Numbered from the stretch's first letter, positions 1 to 8,074 are shown. The stretch: DNA of 40,702 nucleotides from Bacilli bacterium (GCA_017962745.1 JAGCUR010000011.1:1-40702); one strand, 5' to 3'. Made by a program: numbers and translations. The notes: generated from the letters alone by a model not told the origin.

Positions 1-1
1 G

Positions 2-247
2 AGTAAATGGGAATCTTATTGTGGAAAGTATGAAACTAATTTTAAAAACTTCAAATTAAAAGAAGTATGGATGAAAGATGGAGATTTATATGGCAAAGCT
101 TCAAATGAAGTGCGTAATAATTTCACTTTTAAATTTTATCCTATAAGAGATAATGTCTTTGGACGTAGAGACGGAAACGCAATTGTAAAATTTGAAGATG
201 GTTATTTTGAAATTGAGGGTGTTAAATGTATGAAAATCCAATCATGA
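2..247 (+). CDS. C-terminal fragment, probable serine hydrolase (beta-lactamase-like family)
   Basis: A reading frame open from the window edge gives about 81 residues and ends in tandem stops TGA TAA. The tail has a pattern I associate with the C-terminal beta-rich domain of beta-lactamase-related serine hydrolases: a W..YCGKYE opening, a segment containing KDGDLYG, then FYPIRDNVFGRRDG and a final FEDGYFEIEG strand. The catalytic SxxK and YxN motifs would lie upstream, outside the window, so the enzyme assignment rests only on resemblance of this tail. A clean hairpin terminator follows the stop. Confidence 0.5.
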   Translation, partial: SKWESYCGKYETNFKNFKLKEVWMKDGDLYGKASNEVRNNFTFKFYPIRDNVFGRRDGNAIVKFEDGYFEIEGVKCMKIQS

Positions 248-253
248 TAACAT

Positions 254-280
254 AAAGCAGCTGATAGAAGCTGCTTTTTT
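254..280 (+). terminator. Rho-independent terminator after the serine hydrolase fragment
   Basis: AAAGCAGCT (254-262) pairs perfectly with AGCTGCTTT (269-277) around a 6-nt loop, and the 3' arm runs straight into a T6 tract. It lies 7 nt after the upstream stop. Confidence 0.9.
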
Positions 281-313
281 CAATATTTTGCAAATTATTA
301 GCAAAGGGAGTGC

Positions 314-340
314 TAGACATAAAAGATAATATGATATAAT
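314..340 (+). promoter_or_regulatory. Extended -10 promoter for the split lipoprotein gene
   Basis: TGATATAAT (332-340) is a perfect TGn-TATAAT extended -10. TAGACA at 314-319 is a possible -35 (5/6 match) but with a short 15-nt spacer, so the extended -10 probably carries most of the activity. The downstream AAGGAGGT (381-388) precedes the ATG at 396. Confidence 0.65.
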
Positions 341-395
341 TACATTAGAAAATTACTTTGCTAATTTGTTTTACTAGCATAAGGAGGTAAGGCTC

Positions 396-809
396 ATGAA
401 AAAGATATTATTAATAATTTTGTTATTTTTTTCAGCATTGTTCTTTGTCGGTTGTAATGTAAATGAATTTAAACTTATAGTTAATGATGACTTTGGGATA
501 ATAAAAAATAAACTTAGTGGTAGTTATAAAGCTGGAGAAGAAGTAGAAGTTAAAATTCAATTCTTTAGTGGTCTTCGTGCTCAAGTATATTTGGATGAAA
601 AAGAGTTAGAATTGACGTCTATTGAAGCTTATGAATATGAATCGTTTGTATTTACTATGCCTAATCATGATGCTATTCTTCAAACAACAATAAATGGTTA
701 TACTAAACCACAAAAAAATGTAATGACCACAAATATGAAAATGGTCATTGTATATATTGCGGCGCAAAAGAAACCAAAGATGATACTTCAGATTATAATA
801 AATTCATAA
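396..809 (+). CDS. Frame-split lipoprotein gene, 5' part (signal peptide half)
   Basis: The protein starts with a lipoprotein signal peptide: MKK, a hydrophobic stretch, and lipobox FVGC with the lipidated Cys at residue 20. About 85 residues of extracellular beta-rich sequence follow. A strong AAGGAGGT sits 8 nt before the ATG. After residue 107 the frame loses any protein character. The -1 frame, open from 707, instead continues with a cysteine/histidine motif, so this ORF is the N-terminal half of one gene of about 602 codons whose other half ends at 2203. The switch point is the A7 run at 712-718. Whether it is a true mutation, a sequencing error or programmed slippage cannot be told from the sequence. 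Confidence 0.8.
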   Translation: MKKILLIILLFFSALFFVGCNVNEFKLIVNDDFGIIKNKLSGSYKAGEEVEVKIQFFSGLRAQVYLDEKELELTSIEAYEYESFVFTMPNHDAILQTTINGYTKPQKNVMTTNMKMVIVYIAAQKKPKMILQIIINS

Positions 810-2203
810 ACATCGATAGTAGTTGCGGCCTTGATTTATTTGTCTATAATGATAATGGCACTGATAAATGTGTGTTGTTCTCTCATAAAAAAATAATAGA
901 AGAAAGCTATGGAACAACTATAAATGCATTATTAGAAAGCATTCAAGACTTACTTGACAATCATAGTTTAACAATAGATGAAATGAAAGAAGTATTTAAG
1001 ACATACGCAGAAGATGATTTGCATTACATCATTATTCATATTGTTGATAAAAAAGTAAATTATGATGATTTAAAATATAAAAATATTGTTGATGATAAAC
1101 TAACAAAGAGAACAGAAGTTGCTAATAAACTTGGACTTAATATCTCTAGTGAGTTAGAGGGCATTTTATTGCATCCTGCTTTTTCATCTGGAGTTATTTA
1201 TGCAAAAGTTGGAAATGAATTGAATATCAGTTTCGATGTTTTTCCAACGGACTATGTCTATAAAAATGTTTATATTAAATCAAGTGATGAAAGTATAGTA
1301 ACAATAGATAATACGTGCAAAGCATCCTTCATTAGTGAAGGTAATGCCCAAATTATATTTAGTATTGATGGTATTTTAGAATATTATCCAGTCTTAGTTA
1401 GAAATGATGATATTGATATAATTACATTACCTGATGAAATAAAGAATATTAGTCAAGATGATTTGGTTGCTATGAGTGGTTTTCATTCAGCGATTAGCTC
1501 ATATATATTTCATTCAACAAATCAAGATTTACTAAAATATGTTTTGGACTTAAGCCTATCAATTGATTATAATGAAGTGCTAACAAATGAAAATAGAGAT
1601 CCTGTAGCGAAATATCAAGATATGCAAGTTTCTATTCAACTAGCAGGTGATAGATCGTTAAGCCTCACTCTTACAACTGAATCTAATATTTATTTACAGT
1701 ATTTTGTAAAAGAAAATGATGAAATTGTGGCAAAATACGAGTTCAAAGCATATAAACCAAAACAGTACAAAACTTTAACTGCTTTTTGTAAAATGGGAAT
1801 GCCATCTAATCATTGGTGGTGTGAAACTCCTGCTTGTACACAATATTATACTGGCAACTATTCAATTGATGAATATATGCAAGAGTCAATTGTAAAAACA
1901 TTTATTGATAATAAAAGTCCTTTGAGTGAATATTATGAAAAAGGTACTAAATTTAGTGGCTTTATAAGAAAATCATTAGGTAGATTTAATGGCTGGTATG
2001 CTGTAATAGTTGATGGATGTGGCCTTTATTATACCGAATGCGAAGAGGAAGAGACTATTGATGGAGTTAATTTTAAGTACTCTAATGGTAACCGAATCTA
2101 TTTAATAGGAGGCGGATTATACTCTTTAGAAAAAGCATTAGAAGAAGGAATAATAAATCATGATGATCTTGTAGAAATAAGCAATAGACTGAATGAATAT
2201 TAA
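719..2203 (+). CDS. Frame-split lipoprotein gene, 3' part (Cys/His motif and Ig-like region)
   Basis: This is the continuation of the preceding signal-peptide ORF in the -1 frame, with no start codon of its own that has a ribosome binding site (the first candidate is a GTG at 872). Right after the A7 run it encodes CNDHKYENGHCIYCG, a C-x2-H-x7-C-x2-C zinc-ribbon-like motif common in Firmicutes surface lipoproteins. Around 1205-1400 there is a stretch resembling a bacterial Ig-like (Big_2) domain, with the KSSDESIVTID signature. The C-terminal 200 residues are not recognised. The 494 codons remain free of stops, which argues for a very recent lesion, an error or recoding rather than an old pseudogene. 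The function is unknown; it was presumably surface exposed. Confidence 0.7.
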   Translation, partial: CNDHKYENGHCIYCGAKETKDDTSDYNKFINIDSSCGLDLFVYNDNGTDKCVLFSHKKIIEESYGTTINALLESIQDLLDNHSLTIDEMKEVFKTYAEDDLHYIIIHIVDKKVNYDDLKYKNIVDDKLTKRTEVANKLGLNISSELEGILLHPAFSSGVIYAKVGNELNISFDVFPTDYVYKNVYIKSSDESIVTIDNTCKASFISEGNAQIIFSIDGILEYYPVLVRNDDIDIITLPDEIKNISQDDLVAMSGFHSAISSYIFHSTNQDLLKYVLDLSLSIDYNEVLTNENRDPVAKYQDMQVSIQLAGDRSLSLTLTTESNIYLQYFVKENDEIVAKYEFKAYKPKQYKTLTAFCKMGMPSNHWWCETPACTQYYTGNYSIDEYMQESIVKTFIDNKSPLSEYYEKGTKFSGFIRKSLGRFNGWYAVIVDGCGLYYTECEEEETIDGVNFKYSNGNRIYLIGGGLYSLEKALEEGIINHDDLVEISNRLNEY

Positions 2204-2225
2204 GATTATGCAAAATTGAAATGAT

Positions 2226-2277
2226 AAACTATTAGTAGACACTAAAAGTACATTAGTGTTTATTAATAGTTTTTTAT
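2226..2277 (+). terminator. Rho-independent terminator after the split lipoprotein gene
   Basis: An outer stem AAACTATTA (2226-2234) / TAATAGTTT (2264-2272) and an inner stem ACACTAA (2239-2245) / TTAGTGT (2253-2259) form a long two-part hairpin running into a T-rich tract. Confidence 0.8.
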
Positions 2278-2296
2278 TTTTAAGACTTTTAAACTA

Positions 2297-2305
2297 TGTT
2301 ATAAT
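2297..2305 (+). promoter_or_regulatory. Extended -10 promoter for the RNA methyltransferase gene
   Basis: TGTTATAAT is a TGn-TATAAT element 34 nt before the start codon. No good -35 is visible at the right spacing. An AAAAGAGGA ribosome binding site follows at 2325-2333. Confidence 0.55.
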
Positions 2306-2338
2306 CTAAATATGAATTTATATTAAAAGAGGAAAAAA

Positions 2339-3049
2339 ATGAAATACGAAAAATATAAGTCAAGTTTACCTTATTCATATACTCTAGGAATAACGCTAAC
2401 AATTGAGTTATTAAAGAAACATCCAGAAGATGTCTTAGATATATATTATCACTCTAGTTTCAATGGGGAAGGTAAAGATATCGTAGATAGTATCTGTAGA
2501 AAGATTGGGATTGAACCAATTGATAATGATAAAATCTTCAATATCTTCGCTTCTAAAGAAAATGTATATTGTATCGGGGTATTTAAGAAGTTTGATTCAA
2601 CTGTGGAAAAAGATGCTAACCACATCGTTTTAGTAAATCCATCTAATGCTGGTAACTTAGGTACAATTATTAGAACTAGTTGTGGATTTAATTTAGACAA
2701 CTTAGTAATAATTAAGCCAGCGGTTGATATTTTTGATCCAAAGACGATTAGAGCATCAATGGGAGCAATCTTTAATATCAACTTTAGCTTGTTTGATAGC
2801 TTTGAAGATTATGCAAAAGATAATAATCATCATTTCTATCCATTTATGTTGAAAGCAAAAGCTAAGCTAAAAGATACTAAATTTGTATCCCCATTTAGCT
2901 TAATCTTTGGTAATGAGGCAACTGGGCTACCTGATTCGTTTTTAGAATATGATAGCGTTATAATACCTCATGCGAAAACAATTGATAGCTTAAATCTACC
3001 AATTGCAGTAAGTATTGCCATATATAGCGCTACTACAAATGATTTTTAA
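2339..3049 (+). CDS. SpoU/TrmH-family RNA 2'-O-ribose methyltransferase
   Basis: The enzyme would transfer a methyl group from S-adenosylmethionine to a ribose 2'-OH in tRNA or rRNA. All three knotted-methyltransferase motifs are visible in the C-terminal two thirds: motif 1 NAGNLGTIIRT with the catalytic-type Arg, motif 2 FGNEATGLP, and motif 3 SLNLPIAVSIAIY. The first 80 residues form a separate small domain, likely for substrate binding. At 236 aa it is typical for a TrmH-family protein with an N-terminal extension. The RNA target cannot be inferred. A second member of the family is encoded at 20124. It has its own promoter, and a GNAT gene follows 25 nt downstream. Confidence 0.9.
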   Translation: MKYEKYKSSLPYSYTLGITLTIELLKKHPEDVLDIYYHSSFNGEGKDIVDSICRKIGIEPIDNDKIFNIFASKENVYCIGVFKKFDSTVEKDANHIVLVNPSNAGNLGTIIRTSCGFNLDNLVIIKPAVDIFDPKTIRASMGAIFNINFSLFDSFEDYAKDNNHHFYPFMLKAKAKLKDTKFVSPFSLIFGNEATGLPDSFLEYDSVIIPHAKTIDSLNLPIAVSIAIYSATTNDF

Positions 3050-3074
3050 TAAATATAAATAAGAGGTAATTATT

Positions 3075-3602
3075 ATGATTCAACTAAAAAAAGTAGATTG
3101 GGATAATTATGAAGATGTTATTAAACTTCACGTTACTAAAGAACAAGAAGATTTTGTAGCAGATAACGATGCAAGCTTAATTCACGCTTTTTTAGCCATG
3201 TCTGAAGGAGAGCCAGTTTTTGCTTTTGCTATTTATAATGATGATACTCCAGTTGGTTTTATCCAAATGGGATATGATGATGACTGGAGTGGCGAAGAAA
3301 GAAAAGACTGGCTAGAAAGCGATGTTTTTAAAAAATGGGATGGCAAGAAATATTATTTCATTTGGCGTTTTATGATTGATAAAAAATATCAAGGAAAAGG
3401 TTACGGCAAAGAAGCACTTAGAAAGGCCATTGAATTTTTAAAAACGGAACCTTGTGGGAAAGCGGAATATATTACTTTATCGTATGAGAGGACTAACGAA
3501 GTTGCTAGGAAATTATATTTTTCGTTTGGTTTTTATGAGCCGACTGAATTTGCACCATACTATCATGATGAAGACGAAATAAGTGCTATTTTAAAATTAT
3601 AA
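3075..3602 (+). CDS. GNAT N-acetyltransferase (spermine/spermidine acetyltransferase-like)
   Basis: The 175-aa protein has the GNAT fold signature: beta4 RFMIDKKYQGKGYG with the acetyl-CoA pyrophosphate loop Q-G-K-G-Y-G, followed by helix KEALRKAIEFL. The N-terminal region (KLHVTKEQEDFVADN) and the C-terminal YERTNEVARKLYFSFGF segment resemble the BltD/PaiA-like polyamine acetyltransferases of Bacilli. The polyamine substrate is inferred from this resemblance only. An AGAGGT ribosome binding site precedes the ATG. It lies 25 nt after the methyltransferase gene and is probably co-transcribed with it. Confidence 0.8.
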   Translation: MIQLKKVDWDNYEDVIKLHVTKEQEDFVADNDASLIHAFLAMSEGEPVFAFAIYNDDTPVGFIQMGYDDDWSGEERKDWLESDVFKKWDGKKYYFIWRFMIDKKYQGKGYGKEALRKAIEFLKTEPCGKAEYITLSYERTNEVARKLYFSFGFYEPTEFAPYYHDEDEISAILKL

Positions 3603-3654
3603 TAGACGAACCAGGCACATTATTATTTTTAAATGATACTTACGAGGTGCTACT

Positions 3655-4170
3655 ATGGAAATAAAAAGAGTAAAACTAGAAGAAATATATGCTGTTATGG
3701 AAATAATTGATGATGCGAAAAGATTACTTAGTAGATTATCAGGCCAGTGGCAAGAAGGCTACCCAAATAAAGATACCTTAATAGGTGATATCAAGAATGG
3801 TAATTTGTTTGGTGCATACATCAATCTTACTTTAGTAGGAATAGCGGCCTATGTAAAAGGATTTAATGTTGATTATGACTATATTGAAGGTAAGTGGCTA
3901 AGTGAACACGATGATAACGATTTAGTGATTCACCGCATTGCTGTAAAAGATGGTTATCATAATCAAAAGATAGGAGATGCATTAGTCAAATACGCCGAAG
4001 TATATGCAAAAGATAATAATCTTAAGTCAATCAAGATTGATACACATATTAAAAATATACCGATGCAAATGCTATGCATAAATAATGGATATATTGATTG
4101 TGGAATAATTTATATTAAGCGCAAAGAAAAAGATCCTAAAAGGATAGCATATGAAAAACTAATATCATAA
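3655..4170 (+). CDS. GNAT N-acetyltransferase
   Basis: At 171 aa this is a second GNAT-type protein. It has the acetyl-CoA binding segment HRIAVKDGYHNQKIGDALVKYAE, where the usual Q-x-x-G-x-G is reduced to Q-K-I-G-D-A, followed by a KSIKIDTHIKNIPMQ strand and an NNGYIDCGI tail typical of the beta6-beta7 region. The W near residue 31 (GQWQEGYPNKDTL) is shared with many acetyltransferases of this sort in Firmicutes. The substrate is unknown. The start is supported by GAGGTG 6 nt upstream. It is followed by the carboxypeptidase gene after 12 nt. Confidence 0.78.
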   Translation: MEIKRVKLEEIYAVMEIIDDAKRLLSRLSGQWQEGYPNKDTLIGDIKNGNLFGAYINLTLVGIAAYVKGFNVDYDYIEGKWLSEHDDNDLVIHRIAVKDGYHNQKIGDALVKYAEVYAKDNNLKSIKIDTHIKNIPMQMLCINNGYIDCGIIYIKRKEKDPKRIAYEKLIS

Positions 4171-4182
4171 AGGAGAAAAACG

Positions 4183-5676
4183 ATGAATGCTAATTTAAAG
4201 AAACTATACGAAAAACTAAAACTTATTAGATATTATGAACACGCAGAAGGAATCATGTATTTTGATTTTGAAACATGCGTTCCCAAAGATGCGATGGAAA
4301 ATGAAGGCGACACAATGTCTTTCTTTTCTAATCAAGCATTTAAGATTAAAAAGAGTAAAGCATTTGAAGAGTTAGTTATTGATTTATATAAAGATATAAA
4401 TAGCCTTGATTATCTAGATCAAATATTAGTAAAAGATTTATATGAAGATTATCAAAAAGCTAAAAACATTACACCAAAGATGGAACTAGCGATGTCTAAA
4501 GTTTACAACCAAGCATATATTGATTGGTTAAAAGCAAAGAATGAGAAGAATTATAAATTATTTGTTCCTTCATTTAAAAAAGTAATCGATATCTCTAAAA
4601 AGCAAATAGAGTTAAGAGAAAATAGATTAGATGATCTATATGATAATATGCTTAATGATTGTGAAAAAGGATTACTTCAAAAAGAACTTGATGTATTCTT
4701 TAATGATTTAAAGAATGGTTTAATTGAATTAATTGGTAAGATTAAAAAATCTAAGAAAAAGATTAGAAAAGATTTCTTAAGTAGAATAGTACCAATTTAT
4801 AAACAAGAAGCATTCTCTAAATACTTACTTGAATTAAATGGATATGATTTTAATAGAGGCTACCTAACTACAACTGAACATCCATTTACATCTTCAATTG
4901 CCAAAGACGATGCAAGAGTTACAACTCATTATCATGAAGATATGGTTTTATCTAATATCTATTCAATTATTCATGAAGGTGGACATGCCATTTTAATGCA
5001 AAATGAACCAGAGGTTGATTATGAACATTTCATTAATGATAATGTAACTAATGGTATGCATGAATCAGTTTCTAGATTTTTCGAAAATGTTATTGGTAGA
5101 TCAAAAGCATATGTTCATTTGATTTATCCAAAGTTTATCGAAACATTTGAAGAATTTAGCGATATTAGTGAACAAGAATTATATGAAGCTATTAATATCG
5201 TAGAGCCAAGTTTAATTAGAACTGAAGCTGATGAAGTAACATATGGATTACATATTGTAATTAGATATGAAATGGAAAAGAAACTAGCAAGTGGCGAGTT
5301 AAAAGTAAAAGATGCACCTAAAGAATGGAATAGACTTTATAAAGAATATTTAGGTGTTAAACCTAAAGATGACTCCGAGGGTATTCTTCAAGATGTTCAT
5401 TGGACTGGCGGATTTGGATATTTCCCAAGCTATGCAATTGGAAATGCCTATAACGCTATGTATTTAAAAGAACTAAGAAAAGAATATAATTTTGAAGAAT
5501 TAATTGAAAAAGGTGACTTTAAGACAATTAATTCATGGCTTAAAGAGCACGTCTTTAAAGATGCTAATCATTTAGATCCAAAGGATTGGATTAAACAGAT
5601 TACTAATAAAGAATTATCAGCTAAAGACTTCTTAGAGTATTTAAATAATAAGTATAAAGATATTTATAAATTTTAA
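4183..5676 (+). CDS. M32-family metallocarboxypeptidase
   Basis: This is a zinc-dependent carboxypeptidase related to the thermostable Taq carboxypeptidase, removing C-terminal residues from peptides in the cytoplasm. No signal peptide is present. The zinc motif HEGGH is at residues 264-268 and the third ligand is the Glu of MHESVSRFFEN (E294). The family motifs for substrate binding, IRTEADEVTYGLH and HWTGGFGYFPSYAIGN, are intact. The length of 497 aa is the usual one for M32. A GGAGA ribosome binding site lies just before the ATG. It may be co-transcribed with the GNAT gene. Confidence 0.95.
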   Translation: MNANLKKLYEKLKLIRYYEHAEGIMYFDFETCVPKDAMENEGDTMSFFSNQAFKIKKSKAFEELVIDLYKDINSLDYLDQILVKDLYEDYQKAKNITPKMELAMSKVYNQAYIDWLKAKNEKNYKLFVPSFKKVIDISKKQIELRENRLDDLYDNMLNDCEKGLLQKELDVFFNDLKNGLIELIGKIKKSKKKIRKDFLSRIVPIYKQEAFSKYLLELNGYDFNRGYLTTTEHPFTSSIAKDDARVTTHYHEDMVLSNIYSIIHEGGHAILMQNEPEVDYEHFINDNVTNGMHESVSRFFENVIGRSKAYVHLIYPKFIETFEEFSDISEQELYEAINIVEPSLIRTEADEVTYGLHIVIRYEMEKKLASGELKVKDAPKEWNRLYKEYLGVKPKDDSEGILQDVHWTGGFGYFPSYAIGNAYNAMYLKELRKEYNFEELIEKGDFKTINSWLKEHVFKDANHLDPKDWIKQITNKELSAKDFLEYLNNKYKDIYKF

Positions 5677-5685
5677 GATATAGAT

Positions 5686-5691
5686 TATAAT
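5686..5691 (+). promoter_or_regulatory. Possible -10 element before the small membrane protein gene
   Basis: A perfect TATAAT lies 27 nt upstream of the ATG at 5719. TTTATA at 5663-5668 with a 17-nt gap is only a weak -35, so this promoter is tentative in such AT-rich DNA. Confidence 0.35.
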
Positions 5692-5718
5692 GTAATTAAC
5701 TAGTAGGAGGAAGGCAGG

Positions 5719-6186
5719 ATGATAGATAAGAAAAGAAGGATTATTGATATAGTTAGTTTAGTCTGTATCATAATATTAGCGATAATATATATTATTTATA
5801 TGTATCAAATTGCTAAAGCATTCTTTGATACGTTTCAAGAACTTCCAGAAGACGAAGGAAGAGCAACAGTTGCTTTAGCGTTTTTGGTGGTAAGAATATT
5901 TGCTCCTATTGTATTTTTTAGCTTACTTAGTATGCTTATACTAATTATTGTTGCGTTATGCTTATTTAAAAAACCAAAAGCTTGTGTATTTTTAATAGTT
6001 GTATCTGCTGTATGCTTACCAGAAACTACTATTACTTTAAGAGTTGGTATTGATAATCATAATGATATTTATCTCTTTTTTGGAGTATTATCTACTGCCT
6101 TTGGTATAGCTAACTTAATTATTCAAATATATAGAACTAGATTAGTAAAGAAAACAGAAGCTGAAACTCAAAAGACGCTAAGTTAA
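5719..6186 (+). CDS. Small multi-pass membrane protein, unknown function
   Basis: The 155-aa protein is largely hydrophobic, with predicted membrane segments near residues 9-30, 48-80, 88-105 and 115-138, a basic N terminus (IDKKRR) and a charged C-terminal tail. I recognise no family. A strong AGGAGGAAGG ribosome binding site supports the start. Its last codons form the 5' arm of the following terminator, and the stop codon sits in the hairpin loop, so the gene ends its transcription unit. Confidence 0.75.
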   Translation: MIDKKRRIIDIVSLVCIIILAIIYIIYMYQIAKAFFDTFQELPEDEGRATVALAFLVVRIFAPIVFFSLLSMLILIIVALCLFKKPKACVFLIVVSAVCLPETTITLRVGIDNHNDIYLFFGVLSTAFGIANLIIQIYRTRLVKKTEAETQKTLS

Positions 6187-6199
6187 TTAGCGTCTTTTT
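6171..6199 (+). terminator. Rho-independent terminator overlapping the 3' end of the membrane protein gene
   Basis: AAAGACGCTAA (6171-6181) pairs over 11 bp with TTAGCGTCTTT (6187-6197) around a 5-nt loop, followed by further Ts. The loop contains the TAA stop of the upstream gene (6184-6186). Confidence 0.92.
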
Positions 6200-6220
6200 G
6201 TTTGTGTAAGTTTAATGCCG

Positions 6221-6229
6221 TGATATAAT
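6221..6229 (+). promoter_or_regulatory. Extended -10 promoter for the metallophosphoesterase gene
   Basis: TGATATAAT is a perfect extended -10, 24 nt upstream of the ATG. An AAAGGGG ribosome binding site lies in between. Confidence 0.65.
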
Positions 6230-6253
6230 GAATGTATAGATAAAGGGGAAAAT

Positions 6254-7966
6254 ATGAAAAATATTGTTTTTAAAGTTATAAAATATTTAGGCACAGTACT
6301 TGCTTTCTTTAACTTATTAATGTTTTTTGCGATGAGACCTTGTTGGAGCGGAATAAGTTCTACGATTGGTTATGGTCAAAATGGTAAAGCGATACTTTAC
6401 TATTTACCAATCCTAATTTGTATATTATTCTTCTTAATCGCGATAAGCGATATAGTATTAAAGAAGTTATTTAATAAAAACTGGTTACATATTACTTATT
6501 TAGCAGTTAGCTTTGTATTCTTTGTAGTAATAATGGTGATTATTAAACTTGGGGCTATTGACTATATGCGTTTCATTTGGCCAAAGTTCTTTGAAGCATT
6601 AGGATTATTAGCAATTGTACTTGCCCTATACTGCTTAGTATTTATTTATCCAAAGAGTATTTTAAAAGATAGTAAACTATATAAATATTGCCTAATTGGT
6701 TTAGCAAGTTTATTGATGATTTTAATTGCATTAAACTTTTCAATCAATAGAATAACTTATAAACCAGTTGTATATGCGGTAGAAGATAAATATCAAATCA
6801 TCTTTTCTACAAACTCGGAAGCTACTGCTTGGGTAGAAGTAGATGGGGTAAACTACTACGATACATATAACGGATCAACTAAGAAATTTAGTAAGATCCA
6901 CAAAATAGAACTACCGATGGCAGTTCTAGATGCCGCTAAAAAATATACAGTTCATACGCAAAGATCAATATATTGCGGACCATTTGGTGGCTTCTTAGGT
7001 AAAGATATATCACTAACTTCTAACTTTAAACCAGTTGATACAAGCGACGGCATTCAATATTTATCATTTAGTGATATTCATATGAATGTCCGCCAAGCAG
7101 CCAAGACAGCAAGTTTTATTGAAAAGTATGACTTCCTAGTTTTAGCTGGCGATATCATTTCGGATGTAGAGACATTTGATGATGCCAACTTTAATAACTT
7201 AGTTGCATACACTATTACAAATGGTGAAATCCCAGTAGTATATGCTAGAGGTAATCATGACGTTAAAGGCAGATACGCAGAAGTTCTTCATAAATTCGTT
7301 GGTGCTAAAGGCGAAGACTTCTACTATAACTTCTACTTTGATGATATCTACGGAATTGTATTAGATATTGGTGAAGACCACGATGATGATTGGTGGGAAT
7401 ATTATGGAACTAGCCATTACGATGAATATCGTGATAAGCAAGTTGCTTTCTTAGAAGAAGAAATCGCAAAACACGAATATGACCACTTCGCATATCATTT
7501 AGCAGTATGCCATATTCCACCAGTATTTGTTAATTACCGTCACAACCACGAAGATATTAAAGCAAGACTTACTAACCTACTTAATCAAATGGATATCGAT
7601 ATGTTTTTATGCGGACATCAACACGAAATCATGATTTTTGAACCAGGTCTAATTACACCTAACACTAAATTAAACTATAACCCTAATTTCAAGAGTGGCA
7701 CATACAATGGTTATTTAACAGATTTCAACTTCCCATGCTTAATGATTAGTAAGCAAGGATTTACATTTAGTGATGATCAACCACTTTCTAAAACAAAGAG
7801 CCATATCGGTTTATTTATTGATGTAGACTTAACAAATAAAAAAGAAACATGTAGATACATCAATGGTAAAGGGGAAGATGTTAACGTTATGAACATGTTC
7901 TATGACAAAAATTATGGAACTAAAATCGTAATTGACTTAGATACTAAAGAGTTTATGCCAAATTAA
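6254..7966 (+). CDS. Membrane-anchored metallophosphoesterase
   Basis: The first 170 residues contain about five membrane segments, followed by a short beta-rich region and a calcineurin-like phosphoesterase domain from about residue 268. The metal-binding motifs are all present: D274-x-H276, GD-x-ISD, G333-N-H-D336, the histidine in VCHIPP, and G454-H-Q-H457. The 570-aa protein therefore most likely hydrolyses a phosphomonoester or diester at the membrane surface. Neither the substrate nor the side of the membrane can be told from the sequence. It is monocistronic, with its own extended -10 promoter and a strong hairpin after the stop. Confidence 0.88.
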   Translation: MKNIVFKVIKYLGTVLAFFNLLMFFAMRPCWSGISSTIGYGQNGKAILYYLPILICILFFLIAISDIVLKKLFNKNWLHITYLAVSFVFFVVIMVIIKLGAIDYMRFIWPKFFEALGLLAIVLALYCLVFIYPKSILKDSKLYKYCLIGLASLLMILIALNFSINRITYKPVVYAVEDKYQIIFSTNSEATAWVEVDGVNYYDTYNGSTKKFSKIHKIELPMAVLDAAKKYTVHTQRSIYCGPFGGFLGKDISLTSNFKPVDTSDGIQYLSFSDIHMNVRQAAKTASFIEKYDFLVLAGDIISDVETFDDANFNNLVAYTITNGEIPVVYARGNHDVKGRYAEVLHKFVGAKGEDFYYNFYFDDIYGIVLDIGEDHDDDWWEYYGTSHYDEYRDKQVAFLEEEIAKHEYDHFAYHLAVCHIPPVFVNYRHNHEDIKARLTNLLNQMDIDMFLCGHQHEIMIFEPGLITPNTKLNYNPNFKSGTYNGYLTDFNFPCLMISKQGFTFSDDQPLSKTKSHIGLFIDVDLTNKKETCRYINGKGEDVNVMNMFYDKNYGTKIVIDLDTKEFMPN

Positions 7967-7980
7967 TTAGTATAATTTAA

Positions 7981-8019
7981 AAATAAACTAGATTACATCA
8001 TTTGTAATCTAGTTTATTT
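7981..8019. terminator. Bidirectional-type hairpin after the metallophosphoesterase gene
   Basis: A perfect 17-bp stem (AAATAAACTAGATTACA with its exact complement at 8003-8019) encloses a 5-nt loop. Being A-rich on the left arm and T-rich on the right, it could stop transcription, though the T tract is interrupted by A. Confidence 0.75.
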
Positions 8020-8044
8020 ATTATCTTAAATTAGTTTTTCTAAT

Positions 8045-8074
8045 TTGCCTTTTTAGTAGTATGTGTGATATAAT
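8045..8074 (+). promoter_or_regulatory. Promoter of the gdpP-rplI-dnaB operon
   Basis: TTGCCT (8045-8050), an 18-nt spacer and TATAAT (8069-8074) with an upstream TGA that makes an extended -10. The ATG is 23 nt further on, after a GGTGGG ribosome binding site. Confidence 0.7.

Noticed and set aside
872-2203. Independent gene starting at the GTG at 872
   Set aside because: There is no ribosome binding site before it, and the same frame already encodes a conserved-looking Cys/His motif from 719, so the region is better read as the continuation of the frameshifted lipoprotein.
3075-4170. Pair of adjacent GNAT genes as a possible toxin-antitoxin system
   Set aside because: GNAT toxins are paired with a small ribbon-helix-helix antitoxin gene. 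None is present, and the first GNAT resembles polyamine acetyltransferases.
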